A stretch of DNA of 64,000 nucleotides, taken from the NCBI GenBank assembly GCA_963816555.1, contig CAWFLD010000002.1:558001-622000 (forward strand). Reading direction: 5' to 3'. The first letter of the stretch is position 1, and the number at the start of each line of letters is the position of its first letter. The stretch comes from Lutibaculum sp963816555. Its GTDB lineage: Bacteria; Pseudomonadota; Alphaproteobacteria; Rhizobiales; Tepidamorphaceae. The position numbers and the translations under genes were made by a program. Shown in pieces: positions 9,527-18,203 of this stretch. The notes under the pieces were generated by a model. It searched no databases. It had not been told where the DNA came from and worked only from the letters and a program-made list of their open reading frames with translations.

Positions 9527-10249
9527 ATGGAATGGACCGAACAGGGCGTGATCCTCGGCAGCCGCCGGCACGGCGAGTCCTCCGTCGTGGTCGAGCTGTT
9601 CACGCGCGCCCGCGGCCGTCACATGGGCCTCGTGCGCGGCGGGCGCTCGAAGCGGCTGCAGGCCGTCATCCAGCCGGGCAACGTCGTGACCGCGACGTGG
9701 CGCGCCCGGCTCGAGGAGCATCTCGGCAACTTCGCGCTCGAGCTCGACGCAAGTCACGCGAGCGCCCTGATGGAGAGCTCGCAGGCGCTCTACGGCTTCG
9801 CGGTGGCGGTGGCGCATCTGCGGCTCCTGCCGGAGCGCGACCCGCACGAGGGGCTGCACGACGCGCTGCACCTGCTGCTGGAGGTGCTGCCGCAGCCGGT
9901 GGCGGGCCCCGTCGCGCTCGCCCGCTTCGAGATGATGGTGCTGGCGGACCTGGGCTTCGGTCTCGACCTCGCCGCCTGCGCGGCGACCGGCGCGACGGAC
10001 GATCTCGTCTGGGTGTCGCCGCGCTCGGGACGCGCCGTCAGCCGGACCGCGGGCGAGCCCTATGCCGACCGGCTGCTGGCGTTGCCGCCGTTTCTCCGGG
10101 CCGGCGGGAGCGGCGCCGGCGTGCCCTCCGGCGAGGAGCTGCGCCAGGGCTTCCGGCTGACCGGCTTCTTCCTCGAACGCCACGTGCTCGAGCCGCGCGG
10201 GCTGCACATGCCGCCCGAGCGCGCCCGGGTCCTCAAGGGGCTCGACTGA
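9527..10249 (+). CDS. recO: DNA repair protein RecO
   Basis: 240 aa. Helps load RecA at single-strand gaps in the RecF pathway. An N-terminal OB fold (MEWTEQGVILGSRRHGESSV...) is followed by a helical domain. The usual zinc-binding cysteines are reduced to a single Cys in DLAACAATGATDDLVWVSPRSGRAV, as in other alphaproteobacterial RecO. It lies 40 bases after era, giving the conserved rnc-era-recO order. Confidence 0.94.
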   Translation: MEWTEQGVILGSRRHGESSVVVELFTRARGRHMGLVRGGRSKRLQAVIQPGNVVTATWRARLEEHLGNFALELDASHASALMESSQALYGFAVAVAHLRLLPERDPHEGLHDALHLLLEVLPQPVAGPVALARFEMMVLADLGFGLDLAACAATGATDDLVWVSPRSGRAVSRTAGEPYADRLLALPPFLRAGGSGAGVPSGEELRQGFRLTGFFLERHVLEPRGLHMPPERARVLKGLD

Positions 10250-10380
10250 GGCGCCAGGGCCGGCCGGAGCCGGCGGCTCATGGCGGATCGGGGGCGCGTG
10301 TGGGGCCTTTTCGGGGCACCGGAACGCCGCCGCGGCGGGATCCGTTCTCGGCCTACCTCATCCAGAGGAAGGAGCCAGAG

Positions 10381-11145
10381 ATGAAATCCACGATCGTTCT
10401 CGCGGCGGCCGCGACCGTCGCCCTCGCGGCCCTGCCGGGCCACGCGAAGGCGGAGGCCGCCTACGCGATTTCCGGCGTCAACATGCGTGCCGGTCCGGGT
10501 CCGGACTATCCCGTGGTCACCACCCTGGGCGCGAACGCGGACGTCGAGATCTTCGCCTGCCTCGAAGGGCGCAGCTGGTGCGACGTCGGCTCGGCGAACG
10601 GCCGCGGCTGGGTGTCGGGCGACTATCTCGCCTATGCGAGCGACGGCACGATCGTCGACCAGGGCACCGCCGAGGTGCCGGTGACGACGTACGAGCCCGG
10701 CCCCTACTGGGACAGCCACTACAAGGACCGCGACTTCTACGCCCAGCGCGGCCAGTACATCGACCGCGACTACGGCACTGCGGCGACGACGACCACCGCC
10801 ACGACCACGACGACCGGGGGCAATGCGGGCGGGGCGCTCTCGGGCGCCGCGACCGGCGCTGCGGTCGGTGCGGTGGTCGGCGGGCCCGTGGGCGCGGCGG
10901 TCGGCGGTGCCGTCGGCGGCATCACGGGCGCCGCGATCGATCCGCCGCAGGAGGTCCGCACCTACGTGACGCAGAACCAGGTGGAGCCGGCGACCGTGCA
11001 GGGCCAGGTGCAGGTCGGCACCGGGCTGCCGCAGGCCGTGGTGCTGCACCGCGTCCCGGACTACCAGTACGAGTACACCTACGTGAACGGCCAGCCGGTG
11101 CTCGTCGACCCGTCGACCCGGCAGATCGTCTACGTCTACCGCTGA
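10381..11145 (+). CDS. Secreted SH3 / glycine-zipper / DUF1236 protein
   Basis: 254 aa. A signal peptide (about 1-24, cleavage near AKAEA) precedes a bacterial SH3 domain (about 26-82, starting ISGVNMRAGPGPDYPVV). Next comes a low-complexity stretch of Ala/Thr (about 135-147), then a glycine zipper of small residues (about 150-182) that could associate with membrane. The C-terminus (about 215-254) has the DUF1236 pattern VPDY.YEYTYVNGQPVLVDP ending in IVYVYR. It has a good AGGAAGGAG ribosome site and stands alone. The likely location is periplasm or envelope; the function is unknown. Confidence 0.85.
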   Translation: MKSTIVLAAAATVALAALPGHAKAEAAYAISGVNMRAGPGPDYPVVTTLGANADVEIFACLEGRSWCDVGSANGRGWVSGDYLAYASDGTIVDQGTAEVPVTTYEPGPYWDSHYKDRDFYAQRGQYIDRDYGTAATTTTATTTTTGGNAGGALSGAATGAAVGAVVGGPVGAAVGGAVGGITGAAIDPPQEVRTYVTQNQVEPATVQGQVQVGTGLPQAVVLHRVPDYQYEYTYVNGQPVLVDPSTRQIVYVYR

Positions 11146-11148
11146 ACC

Positions 11149-11169
11149 GGCGACCGCTGACCGGTCGCC
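11149..11169 (+). terminator. Possible terminator after the SH3/DUF1236 gene
   Basis: An 8-bp GC stem (ggcgaccg/cggtcgcc) with a 5-base loop starts 3 bases after the stop codon. No T-run follows, so it is a weak candidate. Confidence 0.35.
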
Positions 11170-11240
11170 CGGGGCGGAAGCCGCCCCCGCGCGTGGGCCA
11201 CGAAGACGCCGGCATGACGGCGCGCATGGCTGGCGCGCAC

Positions 11241-11275
11241 GCAAAAAGGCCCTGCCTCCGTCCGGAGGCAGGGCC
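11241..11275 (-). terminator. Rho-independent terminator for the cold-shock gene
   Basis: Read on the minus strand, a perfect 12-bp stem (11264-11275 with 11248-11259) and a 4-base loop are followed directly by TTTTT (11247-11243). It lies about 100 bases downstream of the cold-shock gene stop. On the plus strand the stem has no T-run, so it is directional. Confidence 0.85.
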
Positions 11276-11376
11276 GAAACTCTTTGCACGACGATCTCAT
11301 GGCCCCGTTCGCACGGGGACGGACATCGTCCATCGGTCGTCCGGTCTGTCTCCCCGCGCGAGGCGGGAAGGGGCGA

Positions 11377-11589
11377 TCAGCCCGAGACGCGGAGGTTGTC
11401 GGCGGCTTCCTTGCCGCTGCGACGGTCGGTGACCAGCTCGTACTCGATCTTCTGGCCTTCCTGAAGCTCAGTCAGGCCGGCCCGCTGCACGGCGCTGATG
11501 TGAACGAAGGCGTCCTTGCCACCCGAATCCGGCTGAATGAAGCCATAGCCCTTCTGGGTGTTAAACCACTTCACGGTTCCCCTAGCCAT
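11377..11589 (-). CDS. cspA: Cold-shock protein (CspA family)
   Basis: 70 aa single cold-shock domain, a nucleic-acid chaperone. RNP1 is KGYGFIQ and RNP2 is AFVHISAV. The start at 11589 (MARGTVKWFN) is favoured over the longer frame because it matches the family N-terminus and has AAAGGG 8 bases upstream. About 200 bases of gene-free sequence upstream is consistent with the long, structured 5' leader typical of cold-shock mRNAs. Confidence 0.95.
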   Translation of the reverse strand: MARGTVKWFNTQKGYGFIQPDSGGKDAFVHISAVQRAGLTELQEGQKIEYELVTDRRSGKEAADNLRVSG

Positions 11590-12043
11590 GGGAGACCCTT
11601 TCTCAAGTCCAAGTGTTGTTCGAAGCCCCCGCACCGCGGGAGCCATTTCCGCCATCGATGTTCAGGAAGGGATGCTCTATCAGCAGGCCGTCATGTTGTA
11701 GCCGGCGCCAGTCCAAGCCGTTGATCGATACCCGAACATATATGCGGGGCTCTCGGAACCGAGGCAAGCGGAAATTTGGGTAGGTCGACTAGAAGTGCTG
11801 CTTTCGCCGTTCGAGTGCGGTCTTCGCTGTCGTTCGACTTCGAAGGGGCAGGAAGAAACGCCGCGCCGGCCGGACGAATGCCAGAATTGGCGCCCGGCGG
11901 CGACATGCCCCTCGGTCTGCCCCCGCCGCGGTGGCGCGATGGGCGGCAGGCGAAAAAACAGGCACCCGCCGGGGCCGCGTGCGCGTTCGCGCCTATTGCG
12001 CCCGCCGAAACGAATCTCCACACTCTGTTGTGTCGTCAACAAC
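11590..12043. other. Intergenic region between cspA (-) and a short plus-strand ORF
   Basis: I see no convincing protein gene here. On the minus side it should hold the cspA leader and promoter. On the plus side it should hold a promoter for the 25-codon ORF at 12061. A 7-bp hairpin (about 12025-12045, ctgttgt...caacag) ends just before the extended Shine-Dalgarno. Confidence 0.5.
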
Positions 12044-12060
12044 AGAAAGGAGGTGATCCA
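12044..12060 (+). promoter_or_regulatory. Extended Shine-Dalgarno, 17-nt complement of the 16S rRNA 3' end
   Basis: The bases agaaaggaggtgatcca are the exact reverse complement of the usual 16S 3' tail TGGATCACCTCCTTTCT. They are followed directly by GTG at 12061. Ordinary Shine-Dalgarno sites pair over 4-7 bases. Similarity to 16S rRNA stops at both ends, so this is not an rRNA fragment. Confidence 0.7.
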
Positions 12061-12138
12061 GTGTCTCATTGTCTCACTCTGCGGTCTTCGGCTGCGTCGA
12101 CCTGGATTCGTGCCTCTGCGGGAATCCGCACCGCCTGA
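12061..12138 (+). CDS. Putative 25-aa small protein or leader peptide
   Basis: GTG start, 25 codons, TGA. The peptide VSHCLTLRSSAASTWIRASA ends in GIRTA and is basic with no acidic residue. Support comes from the exceptional ribosome-binding site that abuts the start and a strong hairpin 50 bases downstream, which together look like a small independent transcription unit. I do not recognise a family. It could be a leader peptide, a small protein, or a ribosome-binding RNA in which the ORF is incidental. Confidence 0.45.
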   Translation: MSHCLTLRSSAASTWIRASAGIRTA

Positions 12139-12187
12139 TACGTTTTGCGATGCAACCGGCTTCGCGTCGAACCGCGGACCGACAATG

Positions 12188-12223
12188 GAAGGGCTGCCGC
12201 CAACGCGGCGGCCCTTCGTGCTT
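12188..12223 (+). terminator. Hairpin terminator between the small ORF and the ABC permease
   Basis: A 13-bp stem with one G-T pair (12188-12200 with 12205-12217) and a CAAC loop are followed by GTGCTTT. It could end the small plus-strand transcript. It also lies just after the stop of the minus-strand ABC permease and may act in both directions. Confidence 0.6.
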
Positions 12224-12237
12224 TCCGGGGCGCGGCT

Positions 12238-13370
12238 TCAGTCGAGCGTCTGGCGGAAGCGGGCGACCGCCACGGCCATCACCGTCAGCGTGAAGACGGC
12301 GAGCGCCGTCACCTCGCCCGAGAGGTCGGCGAGCCCCGCGCCCTTCAGCATGATGCCGCGGACGATGCGCAGGTAGTGCGTCAGCGGCAGCACCTCGCCG
12401 ATCCACTGCGCCCAGCGCGGCATGCCGAGGAAGGGGAACAGGAAGCCGCTCAGGAGCATGCTCGGCAGGAAGAACATGATGGCCATCTGCATCGCCTGCA
12501 GCTGGCTCGTGGCGATGGTCGAGAAGGTGTAGCCGAGCGCGAGGTTCGCGACGACGAAGAGCGTGGTGAGCGCGGCGAGCAGGGCCAGGCTGCCGACGAC
12601 CGGCACGTCGAACAGGATGTTCGCCGCCAGGAGGATGAGCGCCATCTGCACCGCGCCGATCAGCACGTAGGGCGCGATCTTGCCGAGCATCACCTCGGCC
12701 GGCCGCACCGGCATGGCGAGCAGGTTCTCCATCGTGCCGCGCTCGATCTCGCGGGTCACGGCGAGCGCGGTGAAGATCACCATGGTGAGCGTCAGGATGG
12801 TGCCCGTCAGGCCGGGCACGATGTTGAGGCTCGTCTCGAGGGCGGGGTTGTAGCGCCGGTGCACGACGAAGCCGAAGGCGCGGCGACGGGCCGGCCTGCG
12901 GCGGCAGGAGGTGGCGCAGCGCGGTCTCGCCGAGGCTCGGCAGCGCGCCGATCGCGCTGCCGGTGGCGGTCGGGTCCGTCGCGTCCGCCATCACCAGCAC
13001 CTGCGGGTCGAGGCCGCGGCGCACGTCGCGCCCGAAATTGGCCGGGATCTCGACGGCGAAGCAGCGCGTCGCCCGAATGGATCATGCTGTCGACCTCGGC
13101 ATCGCCGGCGGCGGCGGCGACGATGTCGAAATAGCCGGTCTGCTGCATGGCCGAGAGCACGGCGCGCGCTTCGGGGCTTGAGTCGTGCGACAGGACCACG
13201 GTCGGCAGGTGGTGCGGATCGGTGTCGATGGCGTAGCCGAACAGCACGAGCTGGATGAGCGGCACGGCGATCATCATGCCGAAGGTCGTGCGCTCGCGCC
13301 CGAGCTGCAGGAACTCCTTGATGACGATGGCGTAGGTGCGCAGGAGCGCGCCGCGGATTCCCCTAAGCAT
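12238..13370 (-). pseudogene. ABC-2 type transporter permease, two frameshifts as given
   Basis: Reconstructed about 376 aa; membrane part of a DrrB/YhhJ-type exporter. N-terminus MLRGIRGALLRTYAIVIKEF, a first membrane segment near 30-50, a large periplasmic domain, then five C-terminal membrane segments (the last about 200 residues are intact from 12238 to 12864). Single extra bases are inferred near 13061 (after MIHSGDAL) and near 12888 (before FGFVVHRRYNP); removing both restores one frame, and the length is 3n+2. The start overlaps the ATPase stop by 8 bases. Operon: tetR-hlyD-ATPase-permease. Confidence 0.75.
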
Positions 13371-14302
13371 GGGGACGTGCCTCCCGCGGCCGGTTGACGA
13401 GGTCGATGAAGATGTCCTCGAGCGTCGGGTCGCTCGCCTTCCAGGTTTGCGGGCCGGCCTCGCGCAACGGCGCGATCGCCGTCTCGAGCCGCGCCGGGTC
13501 GCGGCCGCTGACATGGAGGGCGTTGCCGAAGGGGGCGACGCTGTCGACGCCCTCGCTGCCCTTGAGCCGGCGGGCGAGGGCGTCGAGGTCGGGGCCCGTG
13601 ACGGTCCAGGTGCTGAGGCCCGCCTTCGCGACGATCTCCTCGCACCGGCCCCGTGGTCAGCAGCTCGCCGGACGAGATGAAGGCGAGCTCGTGGCAGCGC
13701 TCGGCCTCGTCCATGTAATGGGTCGAGACGAGGGCGGTCAGCCCGTCGGCCGCGAGCGCGTGGATCTCGTCCCAGAAGTCGCGCCGGGCCTGCGGATCGA
13801 CGCCGGCGGTCGGCTCGTCGAGCAGGAGGAGGTCCGGCCCCGGCAGGATGCAGGCGCCGAGCGCCAGGCGCTGCTTCCAGCCGCCGGAGAGGTGGCCGGC
13901 GAGCTGGTCGGCGCGCTCTCCGAGGCCCAGCCGCTCGATCGCCTCGCGGGCCTTGCGCCGGGGATGGGGCAGGGTGTGGATGCGCGCGACGAACTCGAGG
14001 TTCTCGCGGATCGTCAGGTCTGCGTAGAGCGAGAAGCGCTGCGTCATGTAGCCGACGTGGCGCTTGATCGCCTCGGTGTCGCGGACGATGTCGTAGCCGA
14101 GGCAGGTGCCGCGGCCGGCGTCGGGGCGCAGCAGCCCGGTCAGCATGCGCAGCGTCGTCGTCTTGCCGCTGCCGTTGGGGCCGAGGAAGCCGTAGATCAG
14201 CCCGCGCCGCACCTGGATCGTCAGGTCGTGGACGGCGACCTGGCCGCCGAAGCGCTTGGTCAGCCCCTGCACGTCGATGACGACGTCGCCGGGCCCGCTC
14301 AT
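13363..14302 (-). pseudogene. ABC transporter ATP-binding protein, one frameshift as given
   Basis: Reconstructed about 312 aa. Walker A is GPNGSGKTT, the signature is LSGGWKQR, Walker B is LLLLDEPTAGVD and the H-loop is STHYMDE. It powers the adjacent permease. The frame is lost near 13647 after GELLTTGP, where one extra base restores CEEIVAKAGLSTW and a normal C-terminus ending LEDIFIDLVNRP. It overlaps the HlyD gene by 4 bases and the permease by 8, so the three are translated together. Confidence 0.78.
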
Positions 14303-15268
14303 CGCGGCCGCACCTCGACGGGCAGCCCCGGCCGCAGGGCGTCCGCCTGCGCCGTCGGCGCCGCCTTCACGAGGAAGACGAGCTTGGCGCGCTCCTGCCG
14401 GCTGAAGATGACCGGCGGCGTGTACTCGGCCTCGCTGGCGATGAAGGTGATCTTCGCGGTCAGGCCGGCCGGGCAGCCGTCGCAGGAGAGCGCGACCTGG
14501 CCGCCCTGCGAGACGTCGGACAGGCTACCCTCCGGCACGTAGAAGCGCACGAGGAGGTTCTGCGGCGGCAGGATCTCCGCGACCGGCTGGCCGGCCGGCA
14601 CCATCTCGCCCTCGCGGTAGAACGTCTCGAGCACGCGGCCGCCGGCGGGCGCCGCGACGGTGCGGTCGTCGAGCGCCGATGCGCGCCTTGTCGAGGGAGG
14701 CCCGTGCCGCCTCGGCGGCGGCCTTCGCCGCCGCGACCTGCTCGGGCCGGCCGGGAAGCTTCGCCACCTCGATCTGGTGCTCGGCCCCGACCAGCGTCGC
14801 CTGGTCGCGCTTGTAGGCCGTGCGGGCCTGGTCGAGGGCGGCCTGGGCGCTCGTCTTCTGGGCGAACAGGCGCTCCTGCCGCTCGAGCTCGCTCTTCGAC
14901 AGCTCGAGGGCCGCCTCGGCCTGCGCCTTCTGCGCCTCGAGCACCTGGATCTCCTCCGGCCGCTGGCGCGGCGTCTGAAGATCGGCGAGCTGCGCCTTCG
15001 CCTGGTCGAGCTGGGCCCGGGCCGCCTCGACGGCGGCCTCTTCGGCGTCGGCGTCGAGGGCGAAGACGGTCTTGCCGGCCTCGATCGTGTCGCCCTCCGC
15101 GACGTCGAGCGCGGCGAGCCGGCCGCCGGCCTTCGGCGCGACGAGCACCGTGTCCGCCTCGACATATCCGAGGAACGGCGCCGGTTCGCCCGGCCGGCCG
15201 GGCGCAAGCAGCCACCACGCGGCCGAGATGGCGAGGGCGACCGCCACCACGAGCGCGAGGCGCTTCAT
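14299..15268 (-). pseudogene. HlyD/EmrA-type membrane fusion (periplasmic adaptor) protein, one frameshift
   Basis: Reconstructed about 322 aa. A signal-anchor (about 4-22) is followed by a biotinyl-lipoyl half (FLGYVEADTVLVAPKAGGRL), a long Ala/Glu/Lys coiled-coil hairpin (about 65-200), then the second lipoyl half and beta barrel (AAPAGGRVLETFYREGE; FYVPEGSLSDVSQGG). The frame shifts near 14679 by one extra base after DKARI. It links the ABC pump to an outer-membrane channel not encoded here. Its ATG overlaps the tetR stop. Confidence 0.78.
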
Positions 15269-15897
15269 GGCCGCCGCTCCATGCCGCGCAGCAGGAGCTC
15301 GAGATGGCCTTCCAGCATGCCCCGCACGTCGAGCGGATCGCGCGTGCCGAACAGCGATTCCCAGATGACCGTCATCAGCATCGGGGCGGCGAAGAGCTGG
15401 GGAAAGCGCGCGAGCGTGTCGTCGTCGAACTCGCCGCGCGCGATGCCGCGCTCGACGATCGCCCGCAGCAGCGCCATGGCGCGGACCACCACCTCGTCGT
15501 GATGGTAGGCGGCGACGTCGGGAAAGCGCGGCCCCTCCGTCAGGAGGAGCCGCAGGATCAGCCGGCGGTCCGTCTCGAGGATCTGGGTGAGCAGCGTCTC
15601 GGTCGCGAGGCGCAGCAGGTCCGCGCTCGAATGCGTCTCGTCGCGCAGCAGCGCCTCCATGCGGCCGAGCGGCGGTGCGGCGACGGAGGCGATGAGTGCC
15701 TTGAACAGCGCCTGCTTGCTGTCGAAGTGGAGGTAGACCGTGCCCTTGGCCACCCCGGCGCGGTGCGCCACGTCCTCCACGCGCGCCGCGGCGAAGCCCC
15801 TCTCCAGGAACACCTCGCGCGCGGCCTCGAGAATCGCCTCCGCGCGCTTGTCCGGTGCAGCCGGCCTGCCGCTGCGCGATGTCCTGGTGGGTACCAT
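15265..15897 (-). CDS. TetR/AcrR family transcriptional regulator
   Basis: 210 aa, intact. The helix-turn-helix (about 24-66) includes RVEDVAHRAGVAKGTVYLHF. The C-terminal ligand-binding region is all-helical. It is the first gene of the efflux operon and overlaps hlyD by 4 bases. A 22-bp perfect palindrome 9 bases upstream of its start is the obvious operator, so it probably represses the whole tetR-hlyD-ABC operon and is relieved by an exported compound. Confidence 0.9.
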   Translation of the reverse strand: MVPTRTSRSGRPAAPDKRAEAILEAAREVFLERGFAAARVEDVAHRAGVAKGTVYLHFDSKQALFKALIASVAAPPLGRMEALLRDETHSSADLLRLATETLLTQILETDRRLILRLLLTEGPRFPDVAAYHHDEVVVRAMALLRAIVERGIARGEFDDDTLARFPQLFAAPMLMTVIWESLFGTRDPLDVRGMLEGHLELLLRGMERRP

Positions 15898-15905
15898 GCA
15901 GCGTT

Positions 15906-15927
15906 TATGACTGACCGGTCAGTCATA
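15906..15927. promoter_or_regulatory. Palindromic TetR operator
   Basis: A perfect 22-bp inverted repeat with half-site tatgactgacc and centre CCGG. It has the TGACTGAC-type arms usual for TetR/AcrR regulators and lies just 5' of the tetR start codon, overlapping the expected promoter. Confidence 0.8.
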
Positions 15928-15952
15928 GTCAAGCTGGGCGGTCATGTCGCCC

Positions 15953-16732
15953 TCAGTCGATGCCGAGGGCATCCTCGATCGAGCGGATCTGGACGAGCAG
16001 GTCGACGGGCGCCTCGCTCAGGTTCTGCAGCGACCGGTCCTCGAGCACGTCGTCGTCCGCGGCCCGGTCGGTGAGCGCCCGCTCGATCGCGCGGTCCCGC
16101 TCGCGCAGGAGCGCCGCGATCTGCGGCTTGAACAGGCGCACCATCGCCGCGAGCCAGCGGTTGAGCTCGGGAGACGGGGCGTCTCCGGTGACGGAGAAGC
16201 GGTCGAGGAGGCCGATCACCGTCCCGGCCGGGTACCACGTGTCGTCGCAGACCCAGCGGTTGGTGGTGAAGAACCGCAGCGGGCGGCCGTAGCCGTCCAT
16301 CGACAGGGCGACGAGATGGCTGATCCGGTCTTCCGGCGCATGGGCGTCGCCGCTCGGGAAGCGCGGGTCCGGGGCCGGCGACAGGCCGGCGAGCGGCGGT
16401 CGCACGAAGAGGTGGAAGTGGCCGTGTTCGCCGTTCGCGCGCTCGCGGGCGGCGTGCGCGTGGTAGTAGTACTGCGCGCCGGTCGCCTGGTCCTGCACGT
16501 CCCCGTCGGGATAGTGGCCCCATTCCTCGAAGTCCGGAGCGCCGCGCAGTACCTCCGCGACGGGCGAGCTGCCGGCCTGCGCGAGCGCCGCCTGGCAGTC
16601 GATCACCGTCGCGGCGGCGTCGTGCATCGCCTCGAGCTCGTCTCTCGGGAGCGCCTCGAGACCGACGCCCGGCATCGCCGCCGCCCGCGGGGCGTGCTCG
16701 CCCGCGGGCTCGGCCTGGGCCCGCCCGGCCAT
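15953..16732 (-). CDS. DUF6969-like protein of unknown function
   Basis: 259 aa. Core motifs are EEWGHYPDGDVQDQATGAQ, the following YYYHAHAARERANGEHGHFH and HLFVRPP (about 90-130). These histidine- and tyrosine-rich blocks resemble what I recall as DUF6969 and may bind metal. There is no signal peptide or membrane segment. The start codon overlaps the stop of the phosphatase-like gene (TGATG), so it is the last gene of the YeeE-YeeE-DUF442 operon. Function unknown; the operon suggests sulfur metabolism. Confidence 0.7.
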   Translation of the reverse strand: MAGRAQAEPAGEHAPRAAAMPGVGLEALPRDELEAMHDAAATVIDCQAALAQAGSSPVAEVLRGAPDFEEWGHYPDGDVQDQATGAQYYYHAHAARERANGEHGHFHLFVRPPLAGLSPAPDPRFPSGDAHAPEDRISHLVALSMDGYGRPLRFFTTNRWVCDDTWYPAGTVIGLLDRFSVTGDAPSPELNRWLAAMVRLFKPQIAALLRERDRAIERALTDRAADDDVLEDRSLQNLSEAPVDLLVQIRSIEDALGID

Positions 16733-17544
16733 CACAGCGGCTTCAGCCCGAGCCGCTCGCGCACGGCCGCCTCGCGCGAAGGCTTCAGCCCGACGGTGCG
16801 TCCCTCCTGGACCGCGATCATCGGCGGCACGCCGTTCGCCGCCCGGTAGAGCGCCCATGCGGCGCCGACGCGGTTCGAGGACTCGCAGTGCACCAGGATC
16901 GGATAGTTCTTCGGGTCCGACACGTACTGGCCCAGCGTCTTCACCTGCTCGTCGGTCGGCGCGGCGGTCGAGACGGGGATGTGGAAGTATTTGAGGCCCG
17001 CCTTCTCGGCCGCCGCCTTCTCGGCGGGCGCGCCCTCCTCGTCGGTGTTCAGGTTCACCACCGCGACGAAGCCCAGCTCCTTCAGCTTGCCGAAGGCGGT
17101 CTGGTCGACGACGCCGCCGGTGCCGACATAGGGGGCTGCGCGGAGGTAGTTCTTCACGAGGTCTGGCATCACGTCGCCGTAGGGCGCCTGGGTCCAGCCC
17201 TGCGTGACGTCGTAAGGGTTGGCCGCGTCGGTCGTGATCGCCGCGGCGGCGCACGGGTTGGCCGCTGCCGGCGCGCAAGGATTGGCCGATGGGGCGGGCG
17301 CGCAGGGGCTGCCCATGACGGACGGCGCCGCCGGGGCACACGGGTTCTGCACCGCGGGCGCGCACGGGTTCGCCGGGGCGCACGGATTGGCCGGTGCGCA
17401 GGGGTTCATCTGGGCGTAGGCCGCCGGGACGAGCGAGACGCGGGGCACGGCGTGGTCGAGGGCGACGCCGCCGCCGAGGCCGATCGCGGCGGCGGGGATG
17501 GCGCCGAGCAGGGAGGCGCGCGTCTTCAGTCTTCCGTGGCTCAT
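16732..17544 (-). CDS. Secreted DUF442/dual-specificity phosphatase-like protein with Cys repeats
   Basis: 270 aa. A signal peptide (about 1-44, cleavage after AYA) is followed by seven cysteine repeats of the form NPCAPA (about 46-102). A phosphatase-like domain follows (about 125-265) with PILVHCESSNRVGAAW, the HC-X4-R loop of the DUF442 (Blh-type) family. DUF442 domains are often fused to sulfide:quinone reductases or persulfide dioxygenases. It overlaps its neighbours by one base on each side (TGATG), within a YeeE/YedE operon, so a role with periplasmic sulfur species is likely. The repeats could bind metal or carry sulfur. Confidence 0.75.
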   Translation of the reverse strand: MSHGRLKTRASLLGAIPAAAIGLGGGVALDHAVPRVSLVPAAYAQMNPCAPANPCAPANPCAPAVQNPCAPAAPSVMGSPCAPAPSANPCAPAAANPCAAAAITTDAANPYDVTQGWTQAPYGDVMPDLVKNYLRAAPYVGTGGVVDQTAFGKLKELGFVAVVNLNTDEEGAPAEKAAAEKAGLKYFHIPVSTAAPTDEQVKTLGQYVSDPKNYPILVHCESSNRVGAAWALYRAANGVPPMIAVQEGRTVGLKPSREAAVRERLGLKPL

Positions 17545-18203
17545 CACAGGCTCCTTTGGGTGGCGGCGCGGTCGCCGATATGGTGTGCGGGGGTGGCGGG
17601 GCGATCGGGCATGGCGTCGATCACCTCGGCGGAGGTGAGGGGGCCGCCGAACGACTTCTCGACCCGGTCGCCGAGGAGGAAGACGGCCACGGCGGCGAGC
17701 GCGAGGACGAGCAGGATCAGCCACTCCGGCAGGCCCGTCAGGTCCATCAGCGTCTGGCCGTCGGGGCCCTTTCCGGCGAGGTAGAAGCCCTGCAGCGGCT
17801 CGAACAGCCAGGCGAACAGGGTGCTGCCCGCCGCCATCCCGGCGATGAAGACGAGGGCGTCCCAGCGGCCGGAGGCGAAGCCGACGGTCGAGGTGCCCGG
17901 GCAGTAGCCGCCCATGGCGAAGCCCGCGCCGATCAGGAGACCGCCGGCGCCGATGGCCCAGAAATAGACCGTCGGCACGTAGACGCCGTTCGGCCGCACG
18001 ACGCCGGCGAGCTCGGCGAGCCACAGCCCGACGGCGCAGACGACGACGGCGGTGAACATCACCTTGATCACGGCCCAGTCGCTGAGGCGGAACTGCGCGG
18101 TGAGCTTGCGCGGGCTGCCGAAGCCGGCGCCCTCGAGCACGTAGCCGAACAGGACGCCCGAGAGCAGGCCCGCGGCGGCGGCATTGTCGTAGAGAGGCAG
18201 CAT
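17544..18203 (-). CDS. YeeE/YedE family sulfur-compound transporter, second half
   Basis: 219 aa with about five membrane segments. The conserved GGYCPGTSTVGFASGRWDAL motif (about 112-131) carries the cysteine that in YeeE/TsuA takes part in thiosulfate passage. An earlier GVLFGYVLEGAGFGSPRKL block is the other family signature. It is paired with another YeeE/YedE half upstream (TGATG overlap); together they match the split two-gene form of the transporter. Confidence 0.85.
   Translation of the reverse strand: MLPLYDNAAAAGLLSGVLFGYVLEGAGFGSPRKLTAQFRLSDWAVIKVMFTAVVVCAVGLWLAELAGVVRPNGVYVPTVYFWAIGAGGLLIGAGFAMGGYCPGTSTVGFASGRWDALVFIAGMAAGSTLFAWLFEPLQGFYLAGKGPDGQTLMDLTGLPEWLILLVLALAAVAVFLLGDRVEKSFGGPLTSAEVIDAMPDRPATPAHHIGDRAATQRSL

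Noticed and set aside
12044..12060. Antisense fragment of a 16S rRNA gene
   Set aside because: The match to the 16S 3' end is 17 bases long and stops abruptly; the preceding 16S sequence is absent.
11776..12138. 121-codon ORF spanning the region upstream of the small ORF
   Set aside because: No plausible start context or family pattern; only the last 25 codons follow a ribosome-binding site.
17219..17419. Plus-strand ORF rich in Ala, Gly and His
   Set aside because: It is the reverse reading of the NPCAP repeat region of the DUF442 gene.
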